Assembly: GCA_033725935.1 (NCBI GenBank)
Contig: MU867100.1
Location: 186,001 to 250,000, forward strand
Direction of reading: 5' to 3'
From: Cladorrhinum sp. PSN259
Lineage: Eukaryota; Ascomycota; Sordariomycetes; Sordariales; Podosporaceae
Length of the DNA stretch: 64,000 nucleotides
The first letter of the stretch is position 1. Every line of letters starts with the position of its first letter. The position numbers and the translations under genes were made by a program. The notes under the pieces are model-generated. The model saw only the letters and a program-made list of their open reading frames with translations. It made no database searches and had not been told where the DNA came from. Below, in pieces: positions 47,801 through 58,076 of the stretch.

Positions 47801-49567
47801 TATGTCGCCGCAGCTGAAGCTGTAGCGGCTGCACAAATGCTTGGGGTTGAAAAAGAGGAGCTGGAGCGGGACTACAAGGAGGCTGTTGGAAGCTCAAAGG
47901 AAAATGCTGGCACTTTTGAATCTCTGCGTGGTGCTGTCGCCGCCTCTGCTGACACTAAGGCACTGCTCGAACGGAAGCTGGACGAAGAGAGGGCACTTAG
48001 GGAGAAGGTTGAGACGAAACTTAATAAACTGAAGATCGAACATGAAGCACGCACAGCGGAACTCGTTGCCGCAACTCAACGTTTGCGTGACGCCGAAGAG
48101 CTGGCAGAGCAGCACGCGAATGAAGCGAAGCTGCACCGCCAGGCGGTGCTATCTGGTTTGGACAAAATCTCGACGAAGGATGTTGCAAAGTCGGATAAGG
48201 GCGATCATGAACGGATTGCCGCTCTACAGGGACAGCTCACTTCCGCCAATGCGCTGGTGAGGAAATATCAGCAAGAGGCCGATAGTCTTGCCGACAAACT
48301 GCGCGGCGCAGAGGAACGCATCGCCGGTCTTGAGGCCTATCAAGAGCAGGCCAGCCGTGAAGGTGTGTCGATCCGCCGCCAGCTCCAGGGAGCCTTGAGG
48401 GAAACGCAGTCTCTTCAAGCCGCCAACTCGGAGCTCAAGCAGCAGCTTGCAAAGCAACAACTCGAAACCAACGCCGTGGTTGTGCAGCACAACACTCTGA
48501 AGGACATCCTCGCTGAGAGGGGCATCTCGCCAACAACAGCTTCCCGGTCGCGTAACAGCCCGCGCGGTAGCCCTCGTGAAGGCTCCCCTGAACAACAGCG
48601 CGTGCGCGAGCTGGAACAGCAGCTCACAACCACCCAGAACGCTCTTGACGAAACGAAGTCGCAAGCAGCTGAGAAGCTTGCTCAGCTTGAAAATGATTAC
48701 CAGTCAGCTGTGCACTACGTCAAGGGCACCGAGAAGATGCTGAAGCAGCTTAAGGAGCAGCTCTCTCGCTACAAGACCGAAAACAGCAGGTTGAAGGAGC
48801 AAGTGGAGGAGTTGGAGAGTAAGCTCGAGTCCCAAGGATCAGATCCCCAGAACGTACCCACAGATTGGCAGTCGCAACAGGAGAGTCTTCACACGGAAAT
48901 CGATAAACTCCAGGCCGAGCTGAATTCCACTTCGGCTAAGCTGGAGATGCAAGTACAGGCTATTCGCCAGGAACTTGCTCAGGTCCAGAGGGAACGCGAT
49001 ACTGCGGTCAAGAGTAACGAAGATGTGAACCGACGCTTGGAGAACCACAAGCGAGACCTTGAACAACTGCAGCAGGAAAACTCACTTCTTGAACGGCGAG
49101 CCCAGGACGCCGAGCACAAAGTAAGCTCGCTCCTTGACCAGGTCGAGCTCAGTGTGGACAATTATCGGCGCCGCAGCAGACAAGCTCCCAGCCTCAATTC
49201 CGAGACTGTAAGCTCGGCCGTTGGACCCCTTGGCGGTGGTGGAAGCACCAATGGGAACGGTGGCGGTGGGGGACTTGGACACTCGCGGCAGGAGTCGGGC
49301 GGGTCTGAGAGCCTGTATGGGGATAGCCGAATGGGTGATGCAAGGAACAGCACCGCTTTGGACAACCTCGCCAACGAGCTCGAGACTTTGCGCAGTCACT
49401 GGGAAGCAACCAACAAGAATTATCGACTGAGCAACACATTCGACTTTGAGACCAACCCAGTGGCCAAGAAAGATGAGCCAGTTAGCATTGGACTTAGCGA
49501 GAGTCTGGCTGACTGGCGGAAGCGGCTCGATGAGAGCCATCCTGATGGCCCTGGAGGCGCGAAATGA
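44860..49567 (+). CDS. teaA: Kelch-repeat, coiled-coil cell-end marker (Tea1/Kel1 type)
   Basis: Large polarity protein of the Tea1/Kel1 group that marks cell ends and links microtubule plus ends to growth sites. Four exons, 44860-45150, 45225-45612, 45692-45971 and 46030-49567, 1498 aa. Residues 1-97 are basic with a Gln-rich run (CAG repeats at 45097-45137). Kelch blades fill about residues 125-440: IYVMGGLINSS, AFIVFGGDTK, IFIFGGQVEGY, LYLFGGTNGYQW, MYIFGGRTEEG and IVVVGGEPSSA. A Pro/Ser/Gly-rich linker runs to about 660. Long coiled coil follows to about 1400 with heptad-like runs (LEQLQQENSLLERRAQDAEH), then a Gly-rich break. The first ATG in the exon was used. Donors: GTAAGC, GTAAGA, GTGGGT. 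The symbol is by similarity of architecture; paralogues exist in some fungi. Confidence 0.88.
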
Positions 49568-50550
49568 TGATTGTCAATGCCTTGGGAAATTGGAAAGATA
49601 AAACCCGTTATTTATTCATTCTCGGTGCAGCGCTGCGCATGGTATGGCAAGGCATGACCCTTTCTCTGATCTAACTTGTCGGGAGGACCACTTCGGATCA
49701 GCAATCGCCTCTACCCTGCCTGGCCATCCAACTTGTATACAGGCATTTCCGACGCCAAACACTTTTCATACAACATAACACACGGCCAACTTGTAATATT
49801 CATGACTTGAGGGTAGGGGAGCGAAGTACGATCACCTGTTTTTATTGGCACTATTGGCTTTATTTTTGTTTCTCTTTTTGGATGAAGTTGGAGAAAATGA
49901 GACACGGAGAAACTGGATATCATACTCTTTTTCTTTGGTCATTTCCATATTCACATCCGCCGTCAACTACTAGTTGGATTTTACCTTACCTTATTTCTTC
50001 TCTTTTTTTTTTAAACGACTCTTTTTTGGAAATTAAAGTTGAGAGCGACTATTTTTGTAGTAGTTATAGTTGGCTTTTCTCGTTATCTTTTGTAGTTTCA
50101 CTTGTTATCGGAGGCGTGGCGTGTGTGCGCGAAAACGGAAACAGACGAACAATTGCATTAATTTCATCCTTTCAAACAACATCATTCGCCCCCACTGACA
50201 CGCCTTGCGTTTTCTGCTTGCTTTCTGTATTTGAGCAAAAATAAAATAAAAGACAGGTGCATGATGCCCTTTTTACGGCAGTCGTGGAGAAGCGGAGGGC
50301 AGAGAAGGCAGCAGGCAAAGGAAAATGTACGTGTTTAAGGAGAGGCTGGTTTTTTTAATAGACTGCTTGTTTGTATAAGGAGCGGACGCTGTAATGATTT
50401 TTGGTCCTCCGTGAAGGGACAAAACGAGATATCTAGGTTTCTATATACACGCTACGTATCGCGAATTTGTAAAATGATTGCAGCCCATGTATGCATGGTA
50501 TGAAACGAATGTCAGCTACCGGGTGTCTCTTTACCCAAGTAGGAGTTGAA
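49568..50550. other. Convergent 3' region
   Basis: 983 bp between two convergent genes. It is T-rich around 49980-50100 and contains an ATAAAATAAAA-type A/T run near 50240. No gene is seen. Confidence 0.55.
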
Positions 50551-53418
50551 TCACCACCTGCCCCAAACAGCCATGCCCATGGACGACCTGTTGGCACCCA
50601 CTCCCGAAAGCCCTGCCCGCTGCACCAACTTTTTGTCCTTGGAGTTAACGACCGTAATGCCGCAGTCGGTCTTGCCGTCACCGGGGCTCAATGCATACAA
50701 GAAATCACCACCAGCCTTGAGATCGGTAAACCCCAGGTCGCCAGTAGCCTGCAGGTCAACCTCAGCCGTAACCTCGACTTTATCTTGCTTCTCATAGGAC
50801 ACCTCAATAACCTTGTTTCTTGACGCATCAGACAGCCAGGCAGTCTTGCTTCCGGACTTTAACGCAACGTGGCTCATTCTCTCTTGGTCCTTGATATCGA
50901 CCTTGCTCTTCATGCTGGCTTCACTCTTGTCATTCAGACCCAGCACCGCAACGCCGAAGGAAGAGTCAGCAACCAGCATGTCCCTACTGCCCGGGATGAG
51001 AACGCATCCGGACATTTCTCTCGTGCCTGAAGGCTTGGAACGAATCTCTTGCTCGGAAAGCCAGGTAGCCGAAGCGTTGCGCCGGATATCGTAAGAGGAA
51101 AACCACCCTTGCTTGTTGGAGCGAGGGTCACCCTTGACCGTCGCGTAAAGTTGATCCTCGTCATCCGAAAAGACGACTTGGGAGATGGTATTGTACGGTC
51201 CAGTCGGAGGTGTGGTTTGGTCGAGCTTGAACTCTCGCCATGAGGATGACTCACCCAATCCTGAACCTGGGGCGTAAGGCGAGCACGAGATACCTGCCTT
51301 CTTACCTGTCATACCCACACAGACCATCTTGTGCTTGGAGCTCGCTGTGACGGTTGTGGGGAACTCTCCTGGAAGTTTGATGGGCTGGCCCACGAGTTGG
51401 AGGTTGATTGGGTTTGAACGATCGATCGAAAACATGGAGAGGGTATGTGAGCCAGCATTGACGGCAAAGACATGGTCATCACAGACAGTGATAGAGGACT
51501 GGCTGAAGAGGGACTCGGAGGAGGCCGGCTCGTTGGTCTCCCAGTTGAGTCCACTGGCTCCCTTGCCGCTCGTCTTGACTACAGCACCGTTTCCAGTGAC
51601 CTTGCCGTCATTAGCGACCTCGACGCAGGCGACAGAGTTTTCCTCGTCATTGTTGGTGAGAAAGTAAAGGGCCTTTTTGTCGGTAAGCATCTTTTTCTTT
51701 TCCTCTTCTTCTTCTTCAGGCTTGGGCTTGATGACTGCTTTGCCCTCGCCCTGGGCCTCCTCCATCTTCTTCTCTTCCTCTTGCTTGAGGATGGCTTCTT
51801 GTTGGGCCTTCTTGGCTGCGTCATTCTGCTCCTGCAGCTTGGTTTCGTTGACCTGTTCCATCGCTTTGTCTTCTTCGTTGCCCTTAACTTCACCGCCCTG
51901 TTCGTTCATCTTGTTTTCGCCCTGATCTTTTACCTTCTCCTCGTTGGCTTTTCCACCCATCTTAGCCTCGCCATCGTTGACAACCTTGGCTTCGCCTTGA
52001 TCTTGCATCTTGGCCTCGTTGCCCCCGTCTTTCATCATAGCCTCTTCTTCTTGATCAGCATTCTTCTCCTTTTCTTCGTCCTCCTTCATCATAACCTCTT
52101 CTTGCTGAACCTGCTTGTCCTCCTCTTCCAGCATCTTCTTTTCTTCTTCTAGCTGAATCTTCTTGCCCTCATCCATTTGTTGCTTCTGTTGTTCCTCCCA
52201 CTGCTTCTTCTTTTCAGCGATTAGCTTCTTCTTCTCTTCGATCAGCTTGTACTTTTCGGCCTGTTGCTTCTGCTTCCACTCCAGGAAAAGCTTCTTCTTA
52301 GCTTCCATGTCCTGGTCCTGCATCTTGGCCTTTTCTTCGTCTTCCTTCATCTTGGCTTCCTCTTTTCGATCTTCGTCCTTCATCTTGACCTCGTCTTCTT
52401 GCATTTTCTTGTCTTCCTCGTCAATCATCTTCTTATCTTCCTCTTGCTGCTTCTTTTGGTTGTCATTCATACCGCCCTTTTGTTGCTTCTCTTCCCACTG
52501 CTTCTTCTTTTGAGCCAACCATTTCTTCTTCTCTTCGAGCAGACGATACTTGTCTTCCTGCTGCTTTTTCTTGTCCTCGAGCAACTTCTTCTTCTTCTCT
52601 TCGAGCAGTTTCTTCTTTTCTTCGTCTTGAAGCTTCTTCTCGCCCTCTTCCATCATACTGCCCTTCTCTTGCTCCTTATTATTTTCCTCTTCCATTTGCT
52701 TCTTCTTGTCTTCCTCTGGCTTCTTCTTATCGGCTTCTGCCATATCGGAATTTTCTTGTTGCTTCTTCTGCTCCTCTTCAAGCTGCTTTTTCTTCTCTTC
52801 AAGTTGCTTCTTCTTATCGTCGTCCATCTCGCCTCCCTTTTCTTGTTCTTTCTTGATTTCTTCTTCCAGTTGCTTCTTTTGTTCTTCCTCCATTTGCTTC
52901 TTGTTGTCCGCACCCATTTTATCTTTATCCTGATTTTTCTTGTCTTCCTCCATTTGTTTTTGCTTCTCTACCTCCGCTTTCTGATTCTTCTCCTCATCCA
53001 TCACACCCCCCTTGTCTTGTTGCTTCTTCATCTCATCCTCCTGTTTCTTCTTATCCATCTCTAGCTTTTGTTTTTCCTCTTGAGCCTTGTCTTCGGCCTT
53101 ATCCTTTTGTGATTCGTCGGCTTCCTGGCCCTTCTTCATCTCAGCCTCTTGCTTCTTCTTTTGTTGGTCGCCGTCTACGGGCCCCTTGTCTTTGCCGTCC
53201 TTGTCTCCGGAATCCGGTTTGTTCATTTGAGCCTGCTGCCCCTTTTCCACTTCTGACCTCACCATCATGAAGACGTTGCCCTGTACCTGTTGTCCGTTAA
53301 GTACAGCTACCTCACCTTGCTGTCCTCGGCCTCTGACCATAGAGGGGTGTGCTGTGACGCTGCCAGCCATGCTCAACATGGCGGCAGCCGCTATAGACAG
53401 CCGCATTAAGGAAGGCAT
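50551..53418 (-). CDS. Secreted K/E/Q-repeat protein with beta-propeller-like C-terminus
   Basis: I do not know this exact protein. Single exon, 955 aa, ATG at 53418; the frame extends to 53439 only with TTG. Residues 1-23 form a signal peptide (LMRLSIAAAAMLSMAGSVTA, predicted cut before His24). Residues about 65-576 are almost only K, E, Q, M and D, with internal repeats such as EEKKKWLAQKKKQWEE and EEKKKLIAEKKKQWEE, expected to form long single helices or coiled coil. From residue 577 a folded part begins (DKKALYFLTNNDEENSVACV) with repeated beta-strand motifs (FAVNAGSHTLSMFSIDRS, VSYEKQDKVEV, VVNSKDKKLV), resembling lactonase/3-carboxymuconate-cyclase-like seven-bladed propellers. No GPI or membrane anchor is seen at the C-terminus. 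A cell-wall or extracellular role is inferred from the signal peptide. Confidence 0.75.
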   Translation of the reverse strand: MPSLMRLSIAAAAMLSMAGSVTAHPSMVRGRGQQGEVAVLNGQQVQGNVFMMVRSEVEKGQQAQMNKPDSGDKDGKDKGPVDGDQQKKKQEAEMKKGQEADESQKDKAEDKAQEEKQKLEMDKKKQEDEMKKQQDKGGVMDEEKNQKAEVEKQKQMEEDKKNQDKDKMGADNKKQMEEEQKKQLEEEIKKEQEKGGEMDDDKKKQLEEKKKQLEEEQKKQQENSDMAEADKKKPEEDKKKQMEEENNKEQEKGSMMEEGEKKLQDEEKKKLLEEKKKKLLEDKKKQQEDKYRLLEEKKKWLAQKKKQWEEKQQKGGMNDNQKKQQEEDKKMIDEEDKKMQEDEVKMKDEDRKEEAKMKEDEEKAKMQDQDMEAKKKLFLEWKQKQQAEKYKLIEEKKKLIAEKKKQWEEQQKQQMDEGKKIQLEEEKKMLEEEDKQVQQEEVMMKEDEEKEKNADQEEEAMMKDGGNEAKMQDQGEAKVVNDGEAKMGGKANEEKVKDQGENKMNEQGGEVKGNEEDKAMEQVNETKLQEQNDAAKKAQQEAILKQEEEKKMEEAQGEGKAVIKPKPEEEEEEKKKMLTDKKALYFLTNNDEENSVACVEVANDGKVTGNGAVVKTSGKGASGLNWETNEPASSESLFSQSSITVCDDHVFAVNAGSHTLSMFSIDRSNPINLQLVGQPIKLPGEFPTTVTASSKHKMVCVGMTGKKAGISCSPYAPGSGLGESSSWREFKLDQTTPPTGPYNTISQVVFSDDEDQLYATVKGDPRSNKQGWFSSYDIRRNASATWLSEQEIRSKPSGTREMSGCVLIPGSRDMLVADSSFGVAVLGLNDKSEASMKSKVDIKDQERMSHVALKSGSKTAWLSDASRNKVIEVSYEKQDKVEVTAEVDLQATGDLGFTDLKAGGDFLYALSPGDGKTDCGITVVNSKDKKLVQRAGLSGVGANRSSMGMAVWGRW

Positions 53419-55841
53419 GTGTCGAATTCTGTAGTTCAAAGGAATGGAAAGGAAGAAAAAAAACTCCCAGCCAGCTGGGCAACAAAAAAAAAAGAGTGAC
53501 AGAATGAATCAAAAAGGGAAAGGGATGCCAAAACCAAGACAAAGTGGTGGCAAATGAAAGAACGATAATCGAACCATGATTTCAGAGTATTTTCTTGATC
53601 CATCTGCATATCTATATATCTCGGTGGTTCTTGGGATCCTCCCAATAGGGGATATCCATGATACATCAGCAAATCCTTCGAGGCCGGGTCGTAACATTAG
53701 ACGATACTAGGGGCTGTTTAGACAAGAGTTACGACGCTCAGTGTATACCTCTGTTTCGCTACGATGATACCTTGGTAGTCTCAAGTGAAGACCAGAAAAT
53801 TACAGTGCAAGTATCATCCCAATCTATGAGAGAGCCTCGTATAACTTAGCTTGAGGAGGGTGATCGAAGGATGAAGATCCCCGATTCTGTCGCACAACCC
53901 ACATCAAGCCAGGACATGTACGGACGACCAAGACCACAACTTGCGCCGTCAGTCCTAGCTACCGTTGCCGCTTTCAGTAGGATACCCTAGAAAACTCATG
54001 TCGCGGAACAAGCCACCCGTGATATGTGCGTCGTGGACGGATAGATCTAGTCGCAGCAACATCTTGCAGACACAAATTTACCGTGGGTCACGGGTTTCAA
54101 TGTTTGGCTTGTGGATATGGCGGCCGCCGCATGAGGCCGAACTCCGCATGAAACCGTCCCAAATGCTGAAGCCACTGTATTGGAAGTCAGCGAATGGCAT
54201 GAAAGGAGCAGGCCAGGCCATAACTCACGACCTTGACACAAACGAAAGCTCAAGTGTGAAAAAGTGAACCATGCACAAACCAAACAAGTAAGAGTGGGAC
54301 ATGTTTAAGCTTTTTGTCTTTTAGAGTTGTTTCGCGGGGGCACCCATTTCCCGAGAGTTGGGATACGGGAGGAGGCACAGCGGGCCGTTTCTTACGACCA
54401 ACTTACTATTCACCACGATGCCGCCAAGACCTAACCCATCTCAGATTGCGGCCCAGGCCAATATAAGTGAGATAAAGACTTTATGCACTATGTATTGGGT
54501 TGAAACAGTTTCAAGCCCTTGATGTTGTTGTTGTTGTTGCTGCTGCTGCTGCTGTTGTTATTGTTGTTGTTGGGTATAGGCATGAAGACTCCCCGGTGAG
54601 AACGCTTCAGGTGCAGGACGTACGACTAATACTTCAAATTCTAGCGTGTACCGGACATTCATGATCAAAGAAGCAATAACACTGATCAACCAAGTCGTGC
54701 TGTTTCCCTTAATTTGATGATTAAAAAGGTTCCCCAGTAGTTTATGCCACAACCTCAGTATCGTGTCTATATATGTGACCAGTATAGTACTGCTATAAAT
54801 GGACCATCATAAAAGTTTTCAAATTCCCTGTGGCCGTAAACGAAAGTAACAGCACCAAGTAAGGCTCGCAGTAAAGAATCTTTACTAATTGATGTTATGT
54901 CGGGTATGTATTGTTCGAAGAAGCCTCTGTCTCTTGAGTCGATCATAAACGCCGACAAGTATGAAATAGTAGACCACAAAACGAGATATTCGCAAACATG
55001 ACTGGTTGGGAGACAACTATATTTAGGACGATACTGTTTCTTTAAGAGCCTGCCCCTTCATTTGAGCTTACTTACGGGTGAGTCCACTGTACAAAGTCTA
55101 TGATTGTCTTGCCTAGTTACCGACCTTGCTGTAGGATGAATTTTATCGTCCTCCCTAGATTTTTCTCCATCATCGTCTGAAACTTTCTGGTTGTTACCCC
55201 TTTCTAACGACTGCTTGTTGGATCTTCGTCTGATCTTTACCAAATGATATCCAACTACCAGACAAGCCAGCATTCCGAAGGTAGTTTTAGCAGTAATTGA
55301 GCAGTTGATAGCTCGGGCAGCCAAATTTGCACAAGCAACTTTCCATCTCGATACAAACTGCACTGTGACACCTGCCAGACGAGCAGTCTACGAGCAGATA
55401 TCTAGACCACAACTATAACCTTCTTGACCGCGGCGGGTCAGAGGACTAAACGAAATCCACAACAAAAAGAACCTCCGTCTTCAAGAATACATCCGCACTC
55501 CGATTTTGCCTCGGGCCTCTTCTTGATCCCCGCATCTCCCCCCGGCAGTCATAACCTCAACCCATCTCGTCCAGTCTTTCCAAACCACTTATCCTCAACC
55601 ATTGTTGCCTCGCTCAATACTACAAATTATCCTTTCGTCCACTTCGTTCCTCCTTCTCGAACTTTCTCTTCAACTTCCCCAGCTCACAATCAACTCCAGT
55701 CCGTCAAGCGCGCGCAGAAGGGAAGCCACGAAGCAACACCGAGGTGTCGTCTATTAATTCATCTTCCACCGGTTACATTTCTCTCCCAAACATACAACTC
55801 TTTATAACCACATCGACGCCACCACCGACATCGAAACTACC
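53419..55841. other. AT-rich intergenic with coding-like minus-strand fragments
   Basis: 2.4 kb. The first part is the upstream region of the secreted-protein gene. Between about 54440 and 55363 the minus strand has several protein-like open frames without ATG, discussed as a finding. The last few hundred bases before 55842 are pyrimidine-rich and likely the promoter and leader of the zinc-finger gene. Confidence 0.45.
54522..54573. repeat. TTG/CTG trinucleotide microsatellite
   Basis: About 17 units of TTG and CTG with one TTA interruption. On the minus strand it reads as CAA/CAG, that is a poly-Gln run broken by TAA. Confidence 0.9.
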
Positions 55842-57120
55842 ATGGCGCCTACAAAACCCCCCTCGCAAGAGCAGAGTCAGTGTTTCTTTCCCATTACCAT
55901 GCTTGCCGTCTCGGCATTCTCAGGAATTGAAATGGCTAACAACTGTCTCAGCCCCCGGGCCTTCCAAGCAACGTACGATCGGGGGCCGCGTAACCAAGTC
56001 TTCGCCCAACAATGCCACCATACCTTCCTCCTCGCATAACAATGACCAATCGTCGTCTCCTACATCTCATCCCTCAACGGCGAAGATGCCCAAGATTCCC
56101 AAAGGCCATGACCGCTATGGCGCCTGCTCGCGAAAGCACTGCGGTGGCTATAAAATACGCAAGATGAACAACCCCAGAGGTTCAGGCCCACACGCAGGCA
56201 AGTGGAGCTTCGTATGCAGCAACCGACTTGGGAATCCGCCTTGCGGGTTCTACCAGGTGTTGGAGTTTGATCCCCTTGAGGAGGTTAAGGAGCGGTATCT
56301 GCGGATGGAACAGGAGAAAGAGAGACAGCAACAGTTCGAAGAGGAGGAGCGCGAACTGCAAGTTCAACTGCAGGCGGAGCAGGACCAGCAGGACAACAGA
56401 GCCCCATCACCCATGCTGAGCAGCAGCAGAATGGCCATATGCCCCCGATGCCAACGTGGTCACCTGGTCGAGAAGAAAACAGATGTTCTATCTTATACTG
56501 AGAAATACCTTGAGTGCTCTCGACGCCGAGCGCGGGACGGCACAGTCTGCGACTACCAGAGTCTGATTATAAATACCGCTTTCTATGCCAATTATAACGG
56601 TAACAGCAGTAACGCCGCCGGTGCTGACGCCACGTCTACTGCCACTGCTGAGCCCGAGGATGATATCAAATGGGACGCGCTCTCATACATTGCCGCTGTC
56701 CCGGCGCCGGTCACTAAGAAACCGGAAGCTCTCGTTGATCTTACCGCCGAGTCCGACGACGAGGATCGGCCTTTGATTACGGGGACCAAAAGGGTTTCCA
56801 ATGAGCAGCCATCGCAGGGTTCACAGACCAAAAAGACGTCAACACTGACTACCAACAGCCGCGTGCCTCGGTTAGCAACTGGGGCTAAGGGTGCCAATAG
56901 AGGGCGTCAAGTTGTCAATCTTGTTCAGGATGTCGGCAACGACGATGATTACGAGAAGGTGGAGGGCCTTAGGGCCAACGTCAGCAACAGTAGGAACAAG
57001 AGAAAGAGGACGGTTTCGAAGAAGGATGAATATGAGGACCTGGACTCGGACATTGACGATGAGCTGATCGAGATAGTGGATAGGGTTTCTCGGCCTTCTG
57101 CGGGGGGTCGAAGACTTTAG
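55842..57120 (+). CDS. GRF-like zinc-finger protein
   Basis: Not assigned to a named family. Two exons, 55842-55875 and 55952-57120, 400 aa; the donor is GTCAGT and the join gives MAPTKPPSQEQTPGPSKQRT. The first Cys cluster, about residues 65-115, has CSRKHCGGYKIRKMNNPRG, PHAGKWSFVCSNR and NPPCGFYQVLEF. Its spacing and the Gly-Lys-Trp-Ser-Phe-x-Cys wording resemble a GRF finger (DNA/RNA-end binding). A Glu/Gln-rich helix follows. A second Cys cluster near 170-215 has CPRCQRGHLVEKKTDVLSY, then ECSRRRARDGTVCDYQ, like a topoisomerase C-terminal zinc ribbon. The C-terminal half is acidic and basic and probably disordered, with nuclear-signal-like RNKRKRTVSKK. The arrangement suggests a nuclear nucleic-acid binder; that is inference. 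Confidence 0.78.
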
Positions 57121-58076
57121 GAGAGAAAAAAAAGCGGCGTGGCCGGAGGAATGGTCATGGTGTTGCGGTATCTGGATTTTGCATCAAAGGGTTTGATTTT
57201 TCACTTGCGTCTGGGAGCTTGAGACACATGGGTCTCGAATTGCTGATTGACTATTTTGGCCCGGGATTGTCGCTTTCATGTCATCATACCACCGAGGACG
57301 GACGTTCCTACAGGAAAAAAACAAACACAAACATAGGGTGGCTGCGAAGGTCTAAGTTTGAGGTCAAGGATTTATACGAAGTATCCCGTCTTCGGTAACT
57401 TTGGTTCGGCATTTAAGCATCGGCAACAATGAGACCTAGAGCAGATGAATAGAGAGGAAGGGTGAAGATATCATTGTACTACTTTAGGTTACTAATATAG
57501 AAAACCAGACAGCGAGAAAAATTGAGAGGGGTGTGAAATGCAACGAGGTCTTGTGTGTTGTATAAGGTGTGCAATTACCGCAGATACGAACGTGTACAGA
57601 ACCAGTCAGGGGCCTCTCCGAATCCCCGGGTCTGTTGAAGATGTCACATGGGGCGTGGTGCGAGCGGGGCAAGGCTAACCAGATTAATGTCAGGTCTCAA
57701 TTGAAGTTCCCCACCTCGACGCCGATGCAAAGGCGACCGAGACGATGCGACTGATGCGACGCGCCTTTGGTTCTACCAATTATTATATTTGCTCTGGTAT
57801 TCCCGAACAAACGTAACATGAATATCTGACGAACTCCCTTGTGCTTGAATCCGTGAAACAGGAATTGGGTCAGTTGAGCACATCATTCGAGTGTTCATCT
57901 GTGAAACCAGTTTTGGGTGTCCAGTCGCGTTACACGCGCAGTCCACGCCCTGACTCCCCCCCACCGCGATTCTTGTATTTTACCTGTAGACAACCACCGC
58001 CTAAAAACCGCCGATACTCATTCTCTTATTGCAATTCGACAACACAATAGCACCAGCATTTCCGTCGAGCCTAGGG
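57121..58076. other. Intergenic, 0.96 kb
   Basis: It holds the 3' flank of the zinc-finger gene and the promoter of the LRR gene. No gene is seen; short frames only. Confidence 0.55.

Noticed and set aside
51472..53064. Long plus-strand frames rich in Leu/Phe/Ser opposite the secreted-protein gene
   Set aside because: They are the antisense of K/E/Q codons, so the hydrophobic composition is a by-product.
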